A stretch of DNA of 64,000 nucleotides from ELB16-189 sp018266435. GTDB taxonomy: Bacteria > Bacteroidota > Bacteroidia > Cytophagales > Cyclobacteriaceae. The notes beneath the pieces are model-generated. The model ran no database searches and was not told the DNA's origin. It saw only the letters and a list, made by a program, of their open reading frames with translations. Where the stretch lies: the NCBI GenBank assembly GCA_030123525.1, contig CP126125.1, forward strand, positions 744,001 to 808,000. Direction: 5' to 3'. Positions 17,388 through 25,697 of the stretch are shown here, one piece after another. The translations under genes were made by a program, and so were the position numbers. Positions within the stretch are counted from its first letter, which is position 1; the number at the start of each line of letters is the position of its first letter.

Positions 17388-17777
17388 TTATCGTTTTGCT
17401 TTGCGCCTTTCACGCATGTCTTCTATGCGTTGTTTTTTTGCTGCTGCATAAGCGGTGTATTGATCGGCCGTTAAAACACTTTTAAGCTCGGCATCTTTTT
17501 GCTGATTTTCTGCCTGGATATCTTTCCATAAAGCTTTGCGGTCGTTTTGCACTGAGTCTTTTGTTTCGTGCATCAGGTTAATGTATTTCAGGTTTATCGC
17601 ATACACTTTTGTTTTTTGGTCAGGCGATAATTTTACGGTTTGATCAACCCAGTTGGTCAGGCGCTGGGCACGTTGTTCTGGTGTAGCCCTTGGCCGGGTG
17701 CGCCCGCCCTGAGCAATTGAACTGTACGCCAAACCTATGATGGCAATGAGCAAAAAGTATTTTTTCATAGAAGTCAT
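17388..17777 (-). CDS. Small secreted Spy/DUF4890-like protein
   Basis: A 129-residue protein with a signal peptide (about 1-22, KKYFLLIAIIGLAYSSIAQ). The mature part is basic and helical, with repeated LTxxQ-like elements: LSPDQKTKVYAIN and LTADQYTAYAAAKKQRIEDMRERR. This is the layout of Spy/CpxP-like and DUF4890 proteins, periplasmic chaperone-like helpers. It converges with the preceding hydrolase gene. A start at the third codon (17768) would be equally good. Function not established. Confidence 0.65.
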   Translation of the reverse strand: MTSMKKYFLLIAIIGLAYSSIAQGGRTRPRATPEQRAQRLTNWVDQTVKLSPDQKTKVYAINLKYINLMHETKDSVQNDRKALWKDIQAENQQKDAELKSVLTADQYTAYAAAKKQRIEDMRERRKAKR

Positions 17778-17910
17778 CTTTTGAATTTTAAACTCAATAG
17801 ACTAAAGTTGCAATAAAAAGTTTAATCGACTATTAAAATAAAATAAAAGAATAAGCGGCCGTGAAACTAAATAGAACGTAAAAAGGTTAATAAAACGTAA
17901 AATTCAATTT

Positions 17911-19062
17911 TTGAAACACATTAATATAGGTATTGTTTGCTACCCCACCTTTGGCGGTAGCGGTGTAGTGGCCACCGAACTGGGCAAAGCCTTAGCTAAA
18001 GAAGGACACAAAGTTCATTTCATTACCTACAACCAACCCAGCCGGTTAGATTTTTTGAATGAAAATCTGTTTTATCACGAAGTGGAGTTTCGGTCGTACC
18101 CTTTGTTTGAATATCCTCCGTACGAGTTGGCATTGGCCAGCAAAATGGTAAGCGTGGTAAAAAACGAAAAGCTGGATTTGTTGCACGTACACTATGCCAT
18201 TCCTCATGCGTCAGCCGCATACATGGCCAAACAAATTTTAAAGAGCCAGGGAATTTACATTCCGGTAGTCACCACCCTGCACGGTACTGACATTACCCTG
18301 GTGGGCCGCGATGCTTCGTACGAGCCGGTGGTTACTTTCAGCATTAACCAATCAGATGGCGTTACTTCTGTTTCGCACGACTTAAAAAAAGAAACCTACG
18401 AATTTTTTGATATTCAAAAACATATTGAAGTCATTCCCAACTTCATTGATTTAGAAAAATTTAAAAAGCAAAAGAAAGATCACTTTAAAAAAGCCATTTG
18501 TCCACACGGTGAAATGTTAATTGTACACACGTCTAATTTTCGCAAGGTAAAACGGGTGGGCGATGTGATCAGTATTTTCAGCAACATTCACAAAGAAATT
18601 CCGTCCAAACTTTTAATGATTGGCGATGGGCCCGAGCGGAGCGGAGCCGAGCAACTGTGCCGCGAAATAGGTATTTGTGATGACATCCGTTTCTTGGGCA
18701 AACTGGAGGCGGTGGAAGAAGTTCTTTCGGTGGCCGATTTATTTTTGATGCCCTCCGAAAAAGAAAGTTTTGGCCTGGCCGCTTTGGAAGCCATGGCGTG
18801 CGAAGTACCTGTGATCAGCTCCAACTCAGGTGGGTTGCCTGAGTTGCAAGTGCAGGGCGTTACTGGTTTTATGAGCAACGTAGGCGACATAGAAGACATG
18901 ACCCGAAAGGCTTTGTTCATTCTCGATAAAAACAATTTGCCTTCGTTCAAAGCCAGCGCACTAAAACGTGCCCAGGAGTTTGACATCTCAAATATCCTTC
19001 CGCAATACGAAAATTATTATCAGCAAATTTTGGAGTTAGCCAAACAACAAGAAGCTGTTTAG
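17911..19062 (+). CDS. bshA: N-acetyl-alpha-D-glucosaminyl L-malate synthase BshA
   Basis: A 383-residue GT4 glycosyltransferase catalysing the first step of bacillithiol synthesis, from UDP-GlcNAc and L-malate. The N-terminus IGIVCYPTFGGSGVVATELG is diagnostic. TTLHGTDITLVG and SNFRKVKRV follow, and the donor-binding motif EKESFGLAALEAMACEVPV lies near residues 285-305. The start is a TTG codon at 17911; no upstream in-frame ATG is available, and the reading begins directly with the conserved MKHINIGI. A bacillithiol-linked ytxJ gene lies at 36354, supporting use of this thiol by the organism. No bshB or bshC is in the window. Confidence 0.95.
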   Translation: MKHINIGIVCYPTFGGSGVVATELGKALAKEGHKVHFITYNQPSRLDFLNENLFYHEVEFRSYPLFEYPPYELALASKMVSVVKNEKLDLLHVHYAIPHASAAYMAKQILKSQGIYIPVVTTLHGTDITLVGRDASYEPVVTFSINQSDGVTSVSHDLKKETYEFFDIQKHIEVIPNFIDLEKFKKQKKDHFKKAICPHGEMLIVHTSNFRKVKRVGDVISIFSNIHKEIPSKLLMIGDGPERSGAEQLCREIGICDDIRFLGKLEAVEEVLSVADLFLMPSEKESFGLAALEAMACEVPVISSNSGGLPELQVQGVTGFMSNVGDIEDMTRKALFILDKNNLPSFKASALKRAQEFDISNILPQYENYYQQILELAKQQEAV

Positions 19063-19133
19063 AAAAATAAAAAGGTGATACCGCACGGTACAGGTTTTAT
19101 GATGTTGAATTAAATTTGCAGCAGTTGAGAATT

Positions 19134-19757
19134 ATGGAAACGATCAAGCCACAAGCCAAGGGAACAAAACGACTTTTTAAAAATCCCATTTTAGAAAAAA
19201 TGACGCATACCCACATTTCCGTGCCACTGGTCATTTTCTTTTTGTACTCTTCGGGTCTTTTGTATTGGAGCATCACCCACACCAGCCTTTCAGTGGGTAT
19301 TACCCTGGTTATGTTTTTTTTCGGGCTGCTCTTCTTCACATGGGTAGAATACGTGGTGCACCGGTATGTTTTTCACATGTCAACGCAAACTGAGAAACGA
19401 GCTGAAATGCAATACATCATACATGGGGTACACCACGAATATCCGAAAGACAAAAGCCGGCTGGCCATGCCTCCCGTACTTAGCCTAACAATTGCTACTC
19501 TTTTACTTTTTATTTTTCGCCTGATCCTGGGAGACTTGGTATTTTCTTTTTTGCCGGGCTTTATCGTGGGCTACGCGCTTTACCTGCTTATTCATTATAT
19601 GATTCATGCTTTTCAACCTCCTAAAAATTTTTTTAAACTGCTTTGGGTCAATCACAGCATCCATCATTATAAAACGGATGAAGAGGTGATTTTTGGTGTG
19701 TCTTCTCCCTTATGGGATTATGTGTTTGGCACAATGCCAAAAAAAAAGAAAGTCTGA
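19134..19757 (+). CDS. Fatty acid hydroxylase family protein (FA2H/Scs7-like)
   Basis: A 207-residue membrane di-iron hydroxylase from the ATG at 19134; a TTG six codons upstream is less likely. Membrane segments lie at about 30-48, 52-70, 115-135 and 138-155. The histidine boxes are H76-RYVF-H81, H97-GV-H100-H101, H154-YMI-H158 and H174-SI-H177-H178. Spacing and surrounding residues (VEYVVHR, HGVHHEYPKDKSRL, GVSSPLWDYVFGT) resemble the catalytic half of eukaryotic fatty acid 2-hydroxylase, without the cytochrome b5 domain. A role in 2-hydroxylating acyl chains of sphingolipids is plausible in Bacteroidota but unproven; sterol or carotenoid hydroxylases share the scaffold. Confidence 0.82.
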   Translation: METIKPQAKGTKRLFKNPILEKMTHTHISVPLVIFFLYSSGLLYWSITHTSLSVGITLVMFFFGLLFFTWVEYVVHRYVFHMSTQTEKRAEMQYIIHGVHHEYPKDKSRLAMPPVLSLTIATLLLFIFRLILGDLVFSFLPGFIVGYALYLLIHYMIHAFQPPKNFFKLLWVNHSIHHYKTDEEVIFGVSSPLWDYVFGTMPKKKKV

Positions 19758-19763
19758 TCTAAA

Positions 19764-19792
19764 AAAAGCCGCCCCTTGCGGAAACGGCTTTT
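19764..19792. terminator. Bidirectional intrinsic terminator
   Basis: AAAAGCCG (19764-19771) pairs with CGGCTTTT (19785-19792) around a 13-base loop, with A-rich and T-rich flanks. It lies between the converging hydroxylase gene and the small secreted protein gene. Confidence 0.7.
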
Positions 19793-19832
19793 CGATCAAA
19801 ACCAACCAACAACACTAATCAATTTTGCTCTG

Positions 19833-20144
19833 TTATTTTTTGACGTATTCAAACTCCTGAACGTATTCTCCTTTTGATATTTTAATGGTGTAGGTACCCG
19901 CCTTCACATCCTGAAAGTTGATCACCATTTTTCTTCTCATCAGTGTTTGGCAACTCACACAGTCACCGTTAACAGCCAATACCTCCACATGCGCATACTG
20001 CCAGGGTTTGCTCACTTTAAATGCAAACAGGTTATTTCCTTTCTGAGTAATAAGTTGTACCGGCTTTTCCTTATGGGTGGCAAACACCGTAACAGAGGTG
20101 GTAAACAAGCTTAAGCAAATAATAATAGCAATAGCGGCTTTCAT
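19833..20144 (-). CDS. Small secreted protein of unknown function
   Basis: A 103-residue protein with a signal peptide (about 1-23, IAIIICLSLFTTSVTVFA). The mature part forms a small beta-sandwich-like pattern ending GTYTIKISKGEYVQEFEYVKK, reminiscent of DUF3244/secretion-domain-like modules, though it is too short to sort to type IX secretion with confidence. Two cysteines (NGDCVSCQTL) are close together and could form a disulfide or bind metal. I do not recognise a specific family. Confidence 0.6.
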   Translation of the reverse strand: MKAAIAIIICLSLFTTSVTVFATHKEKPVQLITQKGNNLFAFKVSKPWQYAHVEVLAVNGDCVSCQTLMRRKMVINFQDVKAGTYTIKISKGEYVQEFEYVKK

Positions 20145-20266
20145 GGGTTTTCGTTTTTTTCGAAATCACGAAATGCTAATTCTATACCATTCAAAAAAGC
20201 ATTGATTTTAGTTTAATTTATACGATTTGCTTTGCCTGCGAATCCCTTTTTGGGAACGAGTTTCCC

Positions 20267-20647
20267 TCAAATCAATTCTTGAGAAGGATTCCAAAACTTT
20301 TTTTCAAAGTCAACAACCTGATCATTTTTAACTTTCACCCCTTCCTTTTCCAACAACCGCTGCATGGTGACAGGTGTTTTAAAGTGGTGCTTACCCGTGA
20401 GGAGTCCCTGGCTATTAATTACCCGGTGAGCCGGGATGTTTTTATCCGTAAGGGTGGCGTTCATTGCCCAGCCCACCATTCGTGCGCTCATTTTTGTACC
20501 AAGGTATTGGGCAATTGCCCCATAACTTGTAACGCGGCCTTTGGGGATAAGCCTGACTACCTGGTGCACTTCTTCGAAGAAATTTGTCCGGTCGTATTTT
20601 TTCGTTGAATCTGCTTTTTTTTCTTTCAATGAGTTTCGCCCGGCCAT
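20267..20647 (-). CDS. Alkyltransferase-like protein (MGMT family without active-site Cys)
   Basis: A 126-residue protein with the C-terminal DNA-binding fold of O6-alkylguanine-DNA alkyltransferases. It shows IPKGRVTSYGAIA (winged helix, Y42), the arginine finger in SARMVGWAM (R56), and P72-A-H-R-V76 where alkyltransferases have PCHRV. The acceptor cysteine is thus alanine, as in ATL proteins, which bind O6-alkylguanine and hand it to nucleotide excision repair. A basic, lysine-rich N-terminal tail of about 20 residues precedes the domain. Divergent from the gene at 20708. Confidence in the family is high. Confidence 0.9.
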   Translation of the reverse strand: MAGRNSLKEKKADSTKKYDRTNFFEEVHQVVRLIPKGRVTSYGAIAQYLGTKMSARMVGWAMNATLTDKNIPAHRVINSQGLLTGKHHFKTPVTMQRLLEKEGVKVKNDQVVDFEKKFWNPSQELI

Positions 20648-20676
20648 AAAATGGTTTTATAAAGATTCTAAACCCT

Positions 20677-20707
20677 TACCTTTGCTGACTCAAATTTAGT
20701 CAGCAAA
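20677..20707 (+). promoter_or_regulatory. TACCTTTG -7 box overlapped by a perfect palindrome
   Basis: TACCTTTG (20677-20684) fits the Bacteroidota -7 consensus. Overlapping it, TTTGCTGACT (20681-20690) is perfectly complementary to AGTCAGCAAA (20698-20707) across seven bases, ending directly before the ATG at 20708. Any transcript starting here would have almost no leader. The palindrome could be an operator or an RNA hairpin over the start codon. Confidence 0.5.
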
Positions 20708-22237
20708 ATGAATGTTCGTCTCACACTTGTTTTTTTTATTCTCATTATTCAATGGGGGTTCTCGCAGCAATTGATTTTTCCTTCAACTGCAAATTGGAAC
20801 ACCCTTAAAGAAGGACAGACCCTTACCTTTCAGGTAAAGTCAGGCGAAACCATAAACCCGAAGTTTTCACTTCAGGGCATAAATGGGTATACGATACAGT
20901 TTGATACACTGGGAAATTTTTCGTGGACTCCTTCTTACGATTTGGTAGATCGGCTCGAAAAACAAAAAGAAATTAATTTGATTTTCCAGGCTGAATGGAA
21001 AGACGGGCGAAAAATTAATGCTCCCATCACCTTCACGGTGCTGCACCAAAATCGCCCGCCAGAGGTGAGTGAGCTTCCTATTTTTTATGTGAAGCAAGCC
21101 ACACTTAATAAATATCAAGTTCCGTCAGACTATGTACATGACCCGGATGACGATCCTCTTGTCTTTAAGATTTCTCCTGCCCAACTGCCTGAAGGGATGA
21201 CCTTGAACTCAACCGGAATGATCTCGTGGACACCCTCACGCAAGCAATTCATCGACTTAAAAAATAATCCGCTCACGGTAGAGTTTACTGTACAAGACCA
21301 ACCGGAAAAAGCCGAGGCCATTGGCAAAGTGAAAGTAATGCAAACCCAGCAAGATCTACCCCCTGAGTTATTGCTCGTGCCCAGCGACTCAGTTATTTCA
21401 ATCAAAGAAAACGAACGGGTTAATTTTAAAATTTATGTGTCAGATCCTAACGGAGATGATGATGTGGGTAGTGCCGGCTTTCTTTCGTCAGACGAACGCG
21501 TGGCAAAAAATTCATTGAAAGAAAATACCAAAGTTCAATACGAATTTACCTGGTCGCCCGGATATTCATTTACTGATGATGCTGAAAAAGAAAAAACCGT
21601 TGAACTGATATTTTTTGCGCTGGACAAATCCAACAACCGCATTCAACGAAAAGTAAAAGTAAAAGTATCGGATACCGAAAACTTGGAAGAGAAAGACAAG
21701 TTTCTCTATCAAAAATACAGGGCTACCTTGGTGCAGGCCAAAGCCTTGATTGCACAACTAAATGAAAAACACAAATCGCTGGAGCGTGCTTATCATCAAG
21801 CCAAAAAAGGAAAAAAGAATCGTTCAATATTCGGGGCCTCTATCGGTGCAGGCACAGCTGTTTCTTCTGCTTTGATTACCAATCCGTCAGCGATCAAACC
21901 GGTTACGGTAATTGGTGGATCAACCACTGCCACCATTGGCACACTTGAAGCGGCCGAAGTACTGGGTAAATCTAAAAACGACATTCTGGAGTTGATCAAA
22001 ACAGAAACAGAAATACGAAACCAACTTCAGCTGGAGGGGGAACTCTTTGCCCGAAAATATGCGCTGAAATCAAACCGAAGATCAGGTGAATTTGACAACG
22101 ATCGCGATAAGTTTTTACCCATTATCAACCATCAAAAACTGGCTACGCTTGAGCTGGATGCTTCTCATTCGTTAAACGCTAACTACACCGACAAAGAAAT
22201 CAAAAGGACGTTTGCTGATTTTAGCGAAGAGCAATAG
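20708..22237 (+). CDS. Exported Ig/cadherin-like repeat protein
   Basis: A 509-residue protein with a signal peptide (1-19, ending WGFSQQ). Three to four Ig/He_PIG-type beta modules span about 20-325. They share the signature of a WTP strand preceded by a glycine-rich turn: LGNFSWTPSYD, TGMISWTPSRK and YEFTWSPGYS, and DPDDDPLVF / DPNGDDDVG calcium-loop-like segments. A coiled coil follows (about 335-375), then a glycine/alanine/threonine-rich stretch (about 378-420) and a helical tail. It is probably periplasmic or surface exposed, and the calcium-type loops suggest adhesion or scaffolding. No function is assigned. Its start carries the palindrome at 20681-20707. Confidence 0.75.
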   Translation: MNVRLTLVFFILIIQWGFSQQLIFPSTANWNTLKEGQTLTFQVKSGETINPKFSLQGINGYTIQFDTLGNFSWTPSYDLVDRLEKQKEINLIFQAEWKDGRKINAPITFTVLHQNRPPEVSELPIFYVKQATLNKYQVPSDYVHDPDDDPLVFKISPAQLPEGMTLNSTGMISWTPSRKQFIDLKNNPLTVEFTVQDQPEKAEAIGKVKVMQTQQDLPPELLLVPSDSVISIKENERVNFKIYVSDPNGDDDVGSAGFLSSDERVAKNSLKENTKVQYEFTWSPGYSFTDDAEKEKTVELIFFALDKSNNRIQRKVKVKVSDTENLEEKDKFLYQKYRATLVQAKALIAQLNEKHKSLERAYHQAKKGKKNRSIFGASIGAGTAVSSALITNPSAIKPVTVIGGSTTATIGTLEAAEVLGKSKNDILELIKTETEIRNQLQLEGELFARKYALKSNRRSGEFDNDRDKFLPIINHQKLATLELDASHSLNANYTDKEIKRTFADFSEEQ

Positions 22238-22243
22238 CCAGCA

Positions 22244-23335
22244 TCAGGCGTCTAACTTCCACCAGGTTTTATTCGGGTAAGACGAACCTACAATTACTGG
22301 TTCTCCAATCATCGGAGTGGTGATCGGCTGACCGAGTTCATTGGCTTTGATCACTACGCGCTTAATCGGATCGTCCCAGTCATGAAAGGCCAGATCAAAC
22401 TTAGCCCAATGTACGGGCATCAGCATTTTTGCGTTTACATCTTTTGCTGCCTGCACGGTTTCTTCGGGCAACATGTGGATCAATGGCCAATCCTTTCCGT
22501 ACTGTCCGCATTCAAGTATCGCCACCTCAAACGGGCCTAGTTTATCCCCAATCTTTTTAAAATGATCGCCATATCCTGAATCTCCTCCAAGCAACAACCG
22601 GTGGCCATGTATGTTCAATGCAAACCCACTCCATAACGTTTGGCCTCGTTTAAAACTGCGTCCTGAAAAATGACGTGCCGGCACTGCGGTGAATTTTATT
22701 TCACCAGCATACGTTTTTGTTTCCCACCAATCGAGTTCGGTTATTTTTTCCGGAGGTACACCCCAGTATTCTAAATGCTCGCCTACCCCCAACGACACAC
22801 AAAATTGCCTGGCCGTGTGGGCGAGTTTTTTTATGCTTTCGTAATGCAGGTGGTCATAGTGATCGTGTGTGAGCAGCACCACATCTATAGCTGGCAAATC
22901 TTCTATTGAATAAATATCTGTTCCCTTAAACGGCTTTACCAAAAATGAAACGGGCGATGCATTGCCCCTCATAACCGGGTCAACCAGTATAGTACTATTT
23001 TTTGATTGAATAAAATACGAAGAGTGTCCAAACCAAACGATGGTCGGCATTTCAGCTTTCAGAGTATTTAAATCTGTTTTATCAGAAGGAAGAATCTGAG
23101 GGGGTTTTACCGAAGCAGGCTTATTAAACGAATTGACAATCATGTTTATATAGGATGCTTCCGGACGCATCACTGATGTTTCTTCAAGGTTTTGAAAGGA
23201 TCCGTTTTTGTAATGGGATAAATTGATAATCCGTTGCTTTCGTCTGCCCGTAGGATTTTTACCAAACGTGTTACGCTGAAAAAAAGCTATGACCCCCACA
23301 GCGCCTAGCGTAAGAATCACAAGGAATAAATACAT
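22244..23335 (-). CDS. MBL-fold metallohydrolase (NAPE-PLD/UlaG-like)
   Basis: A 363-residue metallo-beta-lactamase-fold enzyme with an N-terminal membrane anchor (about 2-19). The zinc motif is H157-D-H-Y-D161-H162 in LLTHDHYDHLHYES, followed by the PARHFSGRS histidine and LGGDSGYGDHFK. The C-terminal MLMPVHWAKFDLAFH supplies the last ligand histidines. The overall pattern is that of N-acylphosphatidylethanolamine phospholipase D-like hydrolases, which are broad in bacteria. A phospholipid or phosphodiester substrate is plausible but not shown. Converges with the Ig-like gene, six bases apart. Confidence 0.85.
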   Translation of the reverse strand: MYLFLVILTLGAVGVIAFFQRNTFGKNPTGRRKQRIINLSHYKNGSFQNLEETSVMRPEASYINMIVNSFNKPASVKPPQILPSDKTDLNTLKAEMPTIVWFGHSSYFIQSKNSTILVDPVMRGNASPVSFLVKPFKGTDIYSIEDLPAIDVVLLTHDHYDHLHYESIKKLAHTARQFCVSLGVGEHLEYWGVPPEKITELDWWETKTYAGEIKFTAVPARHFSGRSFKRGQTLWSGFALNIHGHRLLLGGDSGYGDHFKKIGDKLGPFEVAILECGQYGKDWPLIHMLPEETVQAAKDVNAKMLMPVHWAKFDLAFHDWDDPIKRVVIKANELGQPITTPMIGEPVIVGSSYPNKTWWKLDA

Positions 23336-23406
23336 ACCAACTTATTTTATTTTATAATTGATAGACGCAGGCCAATCAATTTTTATTTTTTTTAAGTCCT
23401 GTTTTT

Positions 23407-25059
23407 TTAGTCTGAGTACATCTTTTCATAGTATTCATCTGCCATTCTTCCGGAATCGAATTGAGGCACCACTTCTTTCGCTGCTGTTTTTACCAACTTG
23501 ACCCATTTGGCTGGCGACTTGTAATACGTGGGTATTACTTCCTTTTCTAAAAGGTCATATAAATTATTTGCTTCGATCCGGTCTCGCTCATCAACCGGCA
23601 GTTGATCATTGGCTGTTTGAATGATAAAACAATTTTTCCCATGCCTGGCAAACTCGGGCACCCAGCCATCGGGGATGGAGACATTCACGCTCCCGTTCAT
23701 GGCGGCAGTCATGCCCGAAGTTCCTGATGCTTCATGGTAAAGCCTCGGGTTATTGAGCCACACATCCGATCCTCTTTTCAAATAGCCAGATAGCCAAAGC
23801 TCGTAGCCCGTCAATATTGCACAGCTGGGTAAGCTCTTGGTCTTCCAGTAAATGTCATTAAAAATGGCAATGGCACCATCGTCTTCCGGGTAAGGCTTGC
23901 CCGCCCAAATCACTTGCACGGGGTACTCTTTGTTGGTTACCATCTTCTCAAATCGGGCAAAGTCGCTGAGCAGTAAGTTGGCTCGTTTGTAAGCCGCAAA
24001 TCGCCTGGCCCACACAATGGTGAGTACATTGGGGTCGAGTAGTTTGCCGGTCTGGTTGGCAACGATGCTAAACAACTTTTGTTTAAGTTCTTTCTTCCGT
24101 TTCTGCAGCATTTTATCATGGTCTGAATCAATCGCTTTTTTTAAATCCTGATCAGCCCAGTACTTGTGATTTTGAGCATTGGTGATGGCGGTAATCTCAC
24201 AAATTCCGTCAAACTCCTTCCACATTTTTTGAGATACCTTTCCATGCAGTTGAGATACGCCATTGGCCTTTCGTGCCATGCGCAATGCTGCGAGTGTGTA
24301 GTTTAGTGTGTGCTCATCCGGTGCCGTAATTTTATGCATGGTCTTTTCATCTGCCTCTTGAAAAAAGCCCAGCACTTCCAGGGTGCGTACGGAGTGTTCT
24401 TCGTTGCCTGCTTTCTCAGGTGTGTGGGTAGTAAACACTACCCGCTTTTTTACTTCATTTAGATCATTGTATTTTTTGAGTAAGTAAAAACACAGTGGTA
24501 ACGCATGGCCTTCGTTCATGTGGTACACTTCAGTTTCGCGTTCCAGCTCATCCATAAGTTTTGCCCCTCCCACTCCCAATAAAATGGACTGGGCAATGCG
24601 TGCCGACTCGTGTGAATCATACAACCGGTGGCAAATGGTTTGAGCGAGATAATCGTTTTCGGCTACATCGGTGCTCAGTAAAAAAACAGGAGCCGACTGA
24701 AATACCTCGGGCTTTAACAACCACACTTTTACATGCACGGGATGATTGTGAATGGAAATCGTAAAGAGAATTCCGGTGTCAGTTAAAAACGAATAATCTT
24801 TCTGAACATAATCAACCGCCAGGGTTCCGTCTTTGTTTGGCTTTTGGTCATAGTATCCGTACTTCCACAAAATGCCGATGCCAATCATATTTTGCTTTAG
24901 CTCATAGGCACTGCGCATGTGCGAGCCGGCCAGGAAACCGAGTCCACCGCTGTAAATTTTCAGCGGCTGCTCGATGGCAAACTCCATTGAAAAATAAGCC
25001 ACCGGTTTGGAATATTTTTTGTCAAATTTGTACGGGAAGAGATTGAAAAGCTGAGCCAT
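23407..25059 (-). CDS. glgP: Alpha-glucan phosphorylase family protein (GT35), divergent
   Basis: A 550-residue GT35 protein of the short alpha-glucan phosphorylase type, which degrades storage glucan to glucose-1-phosphate. It shows AYFSMEFAIEQPLKIYSGGLG (20-40), YHMNEGHA (179-186), VVFTTHTPEKAGNE and ARRFAAYKRA. At the PLP site, however, it reads EASGTSGM-T451-AAMNG, where phosphorylases carry lysine after the methionine. The usual TNGVH is NAQNH. Without that lysine PLP cannot form its Schiff base, so it may be a non-phosphorolytic transferase or inactive. The codon is clear (ACT). Confidence 0.85.
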   Translation of the reverse strand: MAQLFNLFPYKFDKKYSKPVAYFSMEFAIEQPLKIYSGGLGFLAGSHMRSAYELKQNMIGIGILWKYGYYDQKPNKDGTLAVDYVQKDYSFLTDTGILFTISIHNHPVHVKVWLLKPEVFQSAPVFLLSTDVAENDYLAQTICHRLYDSHESARIAQSILLGVGGAKLMDELERETEVYHMNEGHALPLCFYLLKKYNDLNEVKKRVVFTTHTPEKAGNEEHSVRTLEVLGFFQEADEKTMHKITAPDEHTLNYTLAALRMARKANGVSQLHGKVSQKMWKEFDGICEITAITNAQNHKYWADQDLKKAIDSDHDKMLQKRKKELKQKLFSIVANQTGKLLDPNVLTIVWARRFAAYKRANLLLSDFARFEKMVTNKEYPVQVIWAGKPYPEDDGAIAIFNDIYWKTKSLPSCAILTGYELWLSGYLKRGSDVWLNNPRLYHEASGTSGMTAAMNGSVNVSIPDGWVPEFARHGKNCFIIQTANDQLPVDERDRIEANNLYDLLEKEVIPTYYKSPAKWVKLVKTAAKEVVPQFDSGRMADEYYEKMYSD

Positions 25060-25172
25060 TAATTAATTTGAGTTTTTGGTTAAGCCGCGAAGCTAATACA
25101 AGATGCGAATATGCAAACAACGAAGTGTATTTTTGGTTATGCAAACGTTTGTGCCGTTTAGTCAAAGTTTCA

Positions 25173-25646
25173 ATGAAAATAGAAATTGCTCGTACCTCTG
25201 ATGCTGTCGAGCTGGCCAGGTGTGCCAAATTAATGGCCTCATCTGACCCCTGGCTCACTTTAAAGCGGACGTATAGCGACTGCTTGAAATCTCTTGAAGG
25301 AAATTTCAGAGAGGTATATATAACCCGCCAAAACACCGAGCTGCTTGGCGTGATGGTGCTGCAGATGCAAGGCAGCTTCTCGGGATATTTGCAAAGTATT
25401 TGTGTTTCTGCCAACATGCGCGGGTTGGGGTTGGGGAAAAAAATGATTCAATTTGCTGAAGAACGGGTTTTTAAATGTTCCCCCAATTTTTTTCTGTGTG
25501 TTTCTGATTTTAATACCGAAGCGATAAGACTGTACGAAGAGTTGGGGTATGTGCGCATTGGTGAAATCAACGATTTTGTTGAAAAAGGATTTCATGAAAT
25601 TCTGATGCGAAAAACCATCGGTTCGTGGAATGAATTTAAAAAATGA
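25173..25646 (+). CDS. GNAT family N-acetyltransferase
   Basis: A 157-residue acetyltransferase from the ATG at 25173; the frame opens earlier, but the upstream 35 residues lack domain character. The acetyl-CoA binding motif is VSANMRGLGLGKKMIQFAEE, preceded by a beta strand with SICV. FNTEAIRLYEELGYVRIGEI follows, as in RimI-like GNATs. The substrate is unknown. It starts 113 bases from the divergent glgP and is followed after 51 bases by a HAD phosphatase gene. Confidence 0.85.
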   Translation: MKIEIARTSDAVELARCAKLMASSDPWLTLKRTYSDCLKSLEGNFREVYITRQNTELLGVMVLQMQGSFSGYLQSICVSANMRGLGLGKKMIQFAEERVFKCSPNFFLCVSDFNTEAIRLYEELGYVRIGEINDFVEKGFHEILMRKTIGSWNEFKK

Positions 25647-25697
25647 CCTCGCCACCATTCACCCGTGCTCATTATTTTTGTCGCTTAATTTTTTTTA

